From the NCBI GenBank assembly GCA_030696045.1, contig JAUYNO010000004.1:1-64000 (forward strand): DNA of 64,000 nt. Direction: 5' to 3'. Origin of the DNA: Stagnimonas sp. (GTDB lineage Bacteria > Pseudomonadota > Gammaproteobacteria > Nevskiales > Nevskiaceae). This document shows, piece after piece, positions 62,228 through 64,000 of the stretch (positions are counted from its first letter, which is position 1; each line of letters starts with the position of its first letter). A model generated the notes under the pieces. The model was not told the origin of the DNA, searched no databases, and saw nothing but the letters and a program-made list of their open reading frames with translations. The position numbers and the translations under genes were made by a program.

Positions 62228-62755
62228 TCAGCCAGCGGCGTGACGATCCTTGACCCGCACATAGTGCTCGGCCGAATACTTCAGCGAGGCCCGCTCGGCT
62301 TCGCTCAGGGGGCGCACCTTGGCCAGCGGATTGCCACGGTACAGATGCCCGGACTCCAGGCGCTTGCCTGGCGGCACCAGCGAACCGGCGCCGAGCAAGA
62401 CCTCGTCCTCGATCACCGCCTGGTCCATGACGATGCAGCCCATGCCGATCAGCACCCGATGGCCGATGGTGCAGGCGTGCAGGATGACACCGTGCCCGAC
62501 CGTGACCTCGTCGCCGATCTCCAGGCCGCCCCCGCCCGGCGAATAGGGGCCGTCGTGGGTGACGTGCAGGCAGGCGTTGTCCTGGATATTGCTGCGGGCG
62601 CCGATGCGGATGCGATGGACGTCGCCACGCACCGTCGCCAGCGGCCAGATGCTGCTGTCCTCGCCCAGCACGACGTCGCCGATCACCTGGGCGGATTCGT
62701 CGACCCAGGCGCCGCGCCCCAGGCTGGGCAGGGTGTCTTCGAACCGGCGGATCAC
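62228..62755 (-). CDS. Gamma-carbonic-anhydrase-like hexapeptide-repeat protein
   Basis: A 175-residue left-handed beta-helix protein with hexapeptide repeats and the gamma-carbonic anhydrase signature: VRGDVHRIRIGARSNIQDNACLH, then GHGVILHACTIGHRVLIGMG. The three zinc-ligand His residues are in place (about 76, 93 and 98). Homologues (YrdA/CaiE-like) are often inactive as anhydrases. The GTG at 62755 overlaps the preceding hydrolase stop by four bases. Confidence 0.92.
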   Translation of the reverse strand: MIRRFEDTLPSLGRGAWVDESAQVIGDVVLGEDSSIWPLATVRGDVHRIRIGARSNIQDNACLHVTHDGPYSPGGGGLEIGDEVTVGHGVILHACTIGHRVLIGMGCIVMDQAVIEDEVLLGAGSLVPPGKRLESGHLYRGNPLAKVRPLSEAERASLKYSAEHYVRVKDRHAAG

Positions 62756-63666
62756 GGCAACGCCTCGCCCAACACCGGCGCAACCAAGGGCGCCGGGTCT
62801 GCCTTCAGGCCGCTCTTGCGCAGCACGAAGTCGGCGACATAGCTCATCACGTCGGACTGGTCCTGCAGAGCCTGGCTGAGGGTGGCGACGATCCAGGCGT
62901 GACTCATCTTGGGATAGAACACGGTCTCCACCGACCCGCCGGCGGCGCGCACCTTGGCCGCCCAGTTGCGGGTGTTCTTGGGCCATACCGAGCTGTCGTT
63001 CTCGCCGTGCAGCAGCAGCAGGGGCGGGTTGCGGCCGTCGACGTGGTTGATCGGCTGGGTCGAGGCGTAGCGCTCCGGTGGGCCGAAGATGTCCTGGATG
63101 TCGGCATCGGTGAAGGGCATGAAATCGTAGGGTCCGGCCAGGCCGATCATGCCGCTCAGCCAATCGCGGGAGCCGCCCACCGCCGCCAGATAGGTTTCGT
63201 CCGCGGCCAGCATGGCGGCGTTGTAGGCGCCGGCGGAATGCCCCATCACGAACAGCCGCTGGGGGTCGCCGCCAAAGCGCGTGGCCTGCTCGCGCGCCCA
63301 GCGCACGGCCTTGGCGGAGTCCTGCACGAAGGCCGGGAACTTCACCTGCGGATACTGGCGGTAGTCCGGCAGCACGGCGACAAAGCCCTGCCGGGCCAGC
63401 GCACCACCGACGAATTCGTAGAGATCGCGGCTGCCCTCGCTCCAGCGCCCGCCGTAGAAGAACACCACCACCGGCGCGTTGCGGGTGCCGGTGGGCGCGT
63501 AAACGTCCAGCTTGAGCCCGGTTTCGGCATCGAACAGCAGGCCGGCGGAGCGGCTGTAGCCGCGTTCGCTGGTCAAGCCATTCAGCAGCCGCTGGCCCGA
63601 GCAGCCGGCCAGCACACCGCCCAGGATCGCGAGCATCCCCCACTGCATCCAGAACTTCCCCCGCAT
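62752..63666 (-). CDS. Alpha/beta-hydrolase lipoprotein (BD-FAE-like)
   Basis: A 304-residue lipoprotein: signal peptide with lipobox LAGC, then an alpha/beta hydrolase with FFYGGRW oxyanion region, nucleophile elbow MGHSAGAYNA, an Asp in HGENDSSVWP and a His in KMSHAWI. The family includes BD-FAE and kynurenine-formamidase-like esterases; the substrate is unknown. ATG at 63666 gives the correct signal and follows GGAG; an ATG at 63684 is the alternative. It precedes the gamma-carbonic-anhydrase-like gene. Confidence 0.85.
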   Translation of the reverse strand: MRGKFWMQWGMLAILGGVLAGCSGQRLLNGLTSERGYSRSAGLLFDAETGLKLDVYAPTGTRNAPVVVFFYGGRWSEGSRDLYEFVGGALARQGFVAVLPDYRQYPQVKFPAFVQDSAKAVRWAREQATRFGGDPQRLFVMGHSAGAYNAAMLAADETYLAAVGGSRDWLSGMIGLAGPYDFMPFTDADIQDIFGPPERYASTQPINHVDGRNPPLLLLHGENDSSVWPKNTRNWAAKVRAAGGSVETVFYPKMSHAWIVATLSQALQDQSDVMSYVADFVLRKSGLKADPAPLVAPVLGEALP

Positions 63667-63757
63667 GTTCGATCTCCAGCCCACGAAGTTGAAGGCGCAA
63701 AGCCCGTGCCGCGCACTGACTACGTCCAGTGGATCGCCACGGATGCCACAAAAAAGA

Positions 63758-63781
63758 AGGCCCTCCTTGAAGGGAGGGCCT
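63758..63781 (-). terminator. Minus-strand rho-independent terminator
   Basis: AGGCCCTCC (63758-63766) pairs with GGAGGGCCT (63773-63781) around a six-base loop. On the minus strand it is followed by TTCTTTTTT. It stops a transcript arriving from the right, beyond or within 63,782-64,000, ahead of the hydrolase gene. Confidence 0.9.
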
Positions 63782-64000
63782 AAGCGGAACGGTCAAACCG
63801 TCTGGGAAGGACGGAGGGATGAATTGCCTTGGGGAGGGCGTCTAGACCGTTCCGAAGGGAACGATTCCGGGTGCAGCTTGCAGCAATAAGGATGAGAACG
63901 AGTTTTGGATGCCTCTTAGGATGGGATCGTCGCAGAAAAGTTCAAGGCCTGACAAATGGATTGTCGCAATCGTCGCTAGCCCGACGCCTATCAACCCTCG
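63782..64000. other. Region without a supported protein gene; possible minus-strand RNA
   Basis: No convincing coding frame is present. It contains a small perfect hairpin (CGTTCC, GAAG, GGAACG at 63848-63863) and, just left of it, the strong minus-strand terminator at 63758. A short structured RNA ending at that terminator is possible, as is the 3' untranslated end of a gene past the window. A plus-strand frame opens at ATG 63892 and runs off the edge without a stop after 36 codons; this is too short to claim. Confidence 0.35.

Noticed and set aside
63892-64000. A plus-strand frame opening at 63892 and running off the window
   Set aside because: Only 36 codons, weak ribosome site and no recognisable motif; cannot be distinguished from chance.

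Overview
The window is dense, GC-rich bacterial DNA. A line sampled near 40,260 is about 67% G+C. Genes lie close together and often overlap as ATGA or GTGA stop-start pairs. The gene order maf-rng-yhdP-nitrilase-tldD, the coaD/rsmD/yfhL cluster, and pyrE placed divergently from an ExoIII/Crc-type gene point to a gammaproteobacterium. A Nevskiales/Xanthomonadales-like relative is my best guess, but the sequence alone cannot settle the genus. No rRNA, tRNA, CRISPR array, prophage or integrase was seen.

Layout. 1-1,062: an HD-domain protein. 1,063-17,118: an almost unbroken minus-strand run of housekeeping genes. Reading from high to low coordinates it holds pyrE, a DUF4124 protein, maf, rng, yhdP, a nitrilase, a VOC protein, tldD, an SRPBCC protein, a previously uncalled 50-residue membrane protein, a GFA protein, rsmD, coaD, yfhL, ggt and an ExbB-ExbD-ExbD proton-channel set. 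17,178-21,073: an ExoIII/Crc-type nuclease, an AmpG-like permease, a lipoprotein and a GNAT enzyme. 21,154-23,756: an arsenic-resistance cluster (arsR, thioredoxin-type arsC, acr3, arsN2) whose operator palindrome overlaps the arsR start codon. 23,764-28,462: a secreted depolymerase-like esterase, an acyl-CoA synthetase and an M61 peptidase. 28,666-30,732: a Tat-exported PhoX-type phosphatase.

The most unusual feature is at 30,662-37,539. The last 23 codons of phoX plus its terminator occur twice, as direct repeats of about 139 bp, 6.74 kb apart. Between them lies an island of visibly lower G+C (about 52% in a sampled line). It carries three consecutive lipoprotein genes (an LVIVD beta-propeller, a PHB-depolymerase/LpqC-type esterase and a PD40-like beta-propeller), a divergent QsdR/TetR-type regulator and a membrane fatty-acid desaturase. 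This looks like an acquired, self-regulated envelope esterase module inserted at the 3' end of phoX. Without the island, phoX would converge on a TonB-dependent receptor and a PHP-type phosphoesterase lipoprotein (37,601-41,466), which together could form a phosphoester-scavenging locus.

41,542-55,284 holds signalling and miscellaneous genes: an HSL-type esterase, a Ser/Thr kinase fused to a cyclic-nucleotide-binding domain, an ROK sugar kinase lacking the usual zinc cysteines, two GGDEF diguanylate cyclases, an oversized penicillin-acylase-like lipoprotein, a transglutaminase-like protein, several small proteins and gpmA. 55,330-60,680 is a minus-strand catabolic run: CoA-transferase subunits, HMG-CoA lyase, a small membrane protein, a TauD-type dioxygenase and an alkylsulfatase-like metallo-beta-lactamase lipoprotein. 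60,771-63,666 holds an unknown lipoprotein, a gamma-carbonic anhydrase and an alpha/beta-hydrolase lipoprotein. The last 334 bases have no convincing gene but contain a strong minus-strand terminator that must serve a transcript coming from the right.
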